Part shown: positions 63,069 to 64,000 of the stretch, in pieces | How the letters are laid out: every line of letters starts with the position of its first letter | Numbering within the stretch: position 1 is the first letter of the stretch | Assembly: GCF_900142145.1 (NCBI RefSeq) | Contig: NZ_FQZV01000011.1 | Span: 1 to 64,000 of the forward strand | DNA length: 64,000 nt | From: Geosporobacter subterraneus DSM 17957 | GTDB lineage: Bacteria; Bacillota; Clostridia; Peptostreptococcales; Thermotaleaceae | Direction: 5' to 3' | The notes under the pieces: generated by a model | What the model was told of the DNA's origin: nothing | Databases searched by the model: none | What the model saw: only the letters and a program-made list of their open reading frames with translations | Position numbers and translations under genes: made by a program

Positions 63069-64000
63069 CTACAAGCTTTCCTCTGTGCTATAGATCTCCA
63101 GCATCAGCTGTTGGACCTGATCAGGATTATGCAAGAAGTAGGAAATGCCTTTTTCCGTACTTTTTCCCGGCAGAGAATAGGTTTTTAAATCTTCCTTTGT
63201 GATTCCCACGGCATTCTTTACATAAACCAGTATCTCCCCTAAATCCATACTTGTATCAATATATTTAAATACAGTATTTGCAACAACAGGGAGTCTAAAA
63301 CCCAGGGCTTTACCCCAGGCAGCCTGCATAAATTGCTGCTGTGCACGGATGCGTCCTAAATCCCCGTCTGGATAGCCCGTGCCATTATTATTCTGTCTAA
63401 AGCGCAAAAAACTCATTGCCTGTTTCCCATCTAGGACTTGCACTCCTTTTTTAATTCGAATATGCAGTTCAGGCACTGCATAAGGATCATCATATTCCAT
63501 GTCCATCGGTACATTTACCTTTACGCCGCCTAGGGAATCGATGATTCTCTCCACGCCGGTGTATGTAACCTTGATATGATGATGAACCGGAACCCCAGCC
63601 AGTATGTCGCTTATAGCCTTCATCGTACCTTGAACGCCCTCATCGCCGTAAACAGAGTTGATCTTCTTCTTAGCCGCATTGTCTCGTCCCGGGCGGACAT
63701 AATAGGTATCTCTTGGTATAGAAATCATATCTACCCTTTTCCTGTCGGGATCAAAGCTGGCGAAAACAATGGTATCGGTTCGGGGTCCTTCCATTCCTAA
63801 AAGCGCAATATTAATGCGGTTACTGCTATCGACTAACTTTTCTAATTCAGTTTTCTCCTTCACTTCCCCAGGCTGCTCCGACTCACTATCTACAATATCA
63901 TCCTGATCATCTTTACTTACCACCAGGTCATCTGGAGCCTGATAGATTTTGGAGAAAACAGCAAAGCCTGCACCGAGAGCAACGATAAAACAGACAAAAG
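63069..64000 (-). CDS. LytR-CpsA-Psr family protein, 5' end beyond the window
   Basis: Transfers undecaprenyl-linked wall polymers to peptidoglycan. The visible part starts in an N-terminal membrane helix (FVCFIVALGAGFAVF) at the window edge, so the frame is open and the true start lies outside. The LCP domain has IALLGMEGPRTDTIVFASFD, VDMISIPRDTYY, GGVKVNVPMDMEYDD, DGKQAMSFLRFR and the GDLGRIRAQQQFM pyrophosphate-binding arginine. A GTG at 63923 is only an internal codon. Terminator at 62996-63022 follows. Confidence 0.94.
   Translation of the reverse strand, partial: FVCFIVALGAGFAVFSKIYQAPDDLVVSKDDQDDIVDSESEQPGEVKEKTELEKLVDSSNRINIALLGMEGPRTDTIVFASFDPDRKRVDMISIPRDTYYVRPGRDNAAKKKINSVYGDEGVQGTMKAISDILAGVPVHHHIKVTYTGVERIIDSLGGVKVNVPMDMEYDDPYAVPELHIRIKKGVQVLDGKQAMSFLRFRQNNNGTGYPDGDLGRIRAQQQFMQAAWGKALGFRLPVVANTVFKYIDTSMDLGEILVYVKNAVGITKEDLKTYSLPGKSTEKGISYFLHNPDQVQQLMLEIYSTEESL

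Overview
The window looks like a chromosomal segment of a spore-forming, anaerobic, low-GC Firmicute (class Clostridia, possibly an Alkaliphilus-like lineage; this placement is inference from gene content only). Nearly all genes lie on the minus strand; murC is the only plus-strand gene. Sporulation genes (spoIIE, a spoIID-like gene, spoVB, spoVT, spoVG, yabP, yabQ), the Bacillus-like yab gene order and a sodium-pump decarboxylase pathway support this.

Layout. 1-700: 5' end of a 16S rRNA gene read on the minus strand, with three tandem promoters. Its V1 region carries a large hairpin-rich insertion, and a related element sits just upstream of the 16S 5' end. 0.8-8 kb: lysS, greA, a quinate-dehydrogenase-like gene, dusB, coaX, a PanT-like ECF substrate protein with a structured leader, and birA. 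8.1-17.8 kb: a metabolic operon (DUF3870 gene, CoA-transferase, two-subunit methylmalonyl-CoA mutase, MeaB, epimerase, and the four subunits of a Na+-pumping methylmalonyl-CoA decarboxylase). With the adjacent two-subunit fumarase it can route fumarate/succinate to propionate while storing energy as a sodium gradient. birA upstream of its carrier protein fits this. 19.8-20.9 kb: an FlK-like thioesterase and a repeat-rich intergenic region.

20.9-51.5 kb is a conserved Firmicute housekeeping and sporulation block in nearly the B. subtilis order read backwards: ftsH, tilS, yabT, yabS, spoIIE, two tRNAs, ppx/gppA, yabR, divIC, yabQ, yabP, a spoIID-like gene, rqcP, hup, yabN/mazG, spoVB, spoVT, prsA-like, mfd, pth, a chemoreceptor, prs, glmU, spoVG, purR and divergent murC. 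Terminators separate many of these genes.

51.7-61.5 kb is an accessory island of visibly different, more GC-rich composition. It holds a broken CBASS-type nucleotidyltransferase (CD-NTase), an intact type III-like restriction/methylation operon (res, rhuM, mod), the internally deleted remains of an SNF2-type helicase apparently fused to the tail of a second lost gene, an XRE regulator, and a 0.7-kb deleted IS3-family element. The window ends with an uncharacterised membrane-anchored protein with three internal repeats and a partial LytR-CpsA-Psr cell-wall ligase gene. The most unusual observations are the 16S V1 insertion with its upstream sibling, the decayed defence island, the repeat mosaic at 20.3-20.7 kb, and possible RNA switches in front of the PanT-like gene and the CoA-transferase gene.
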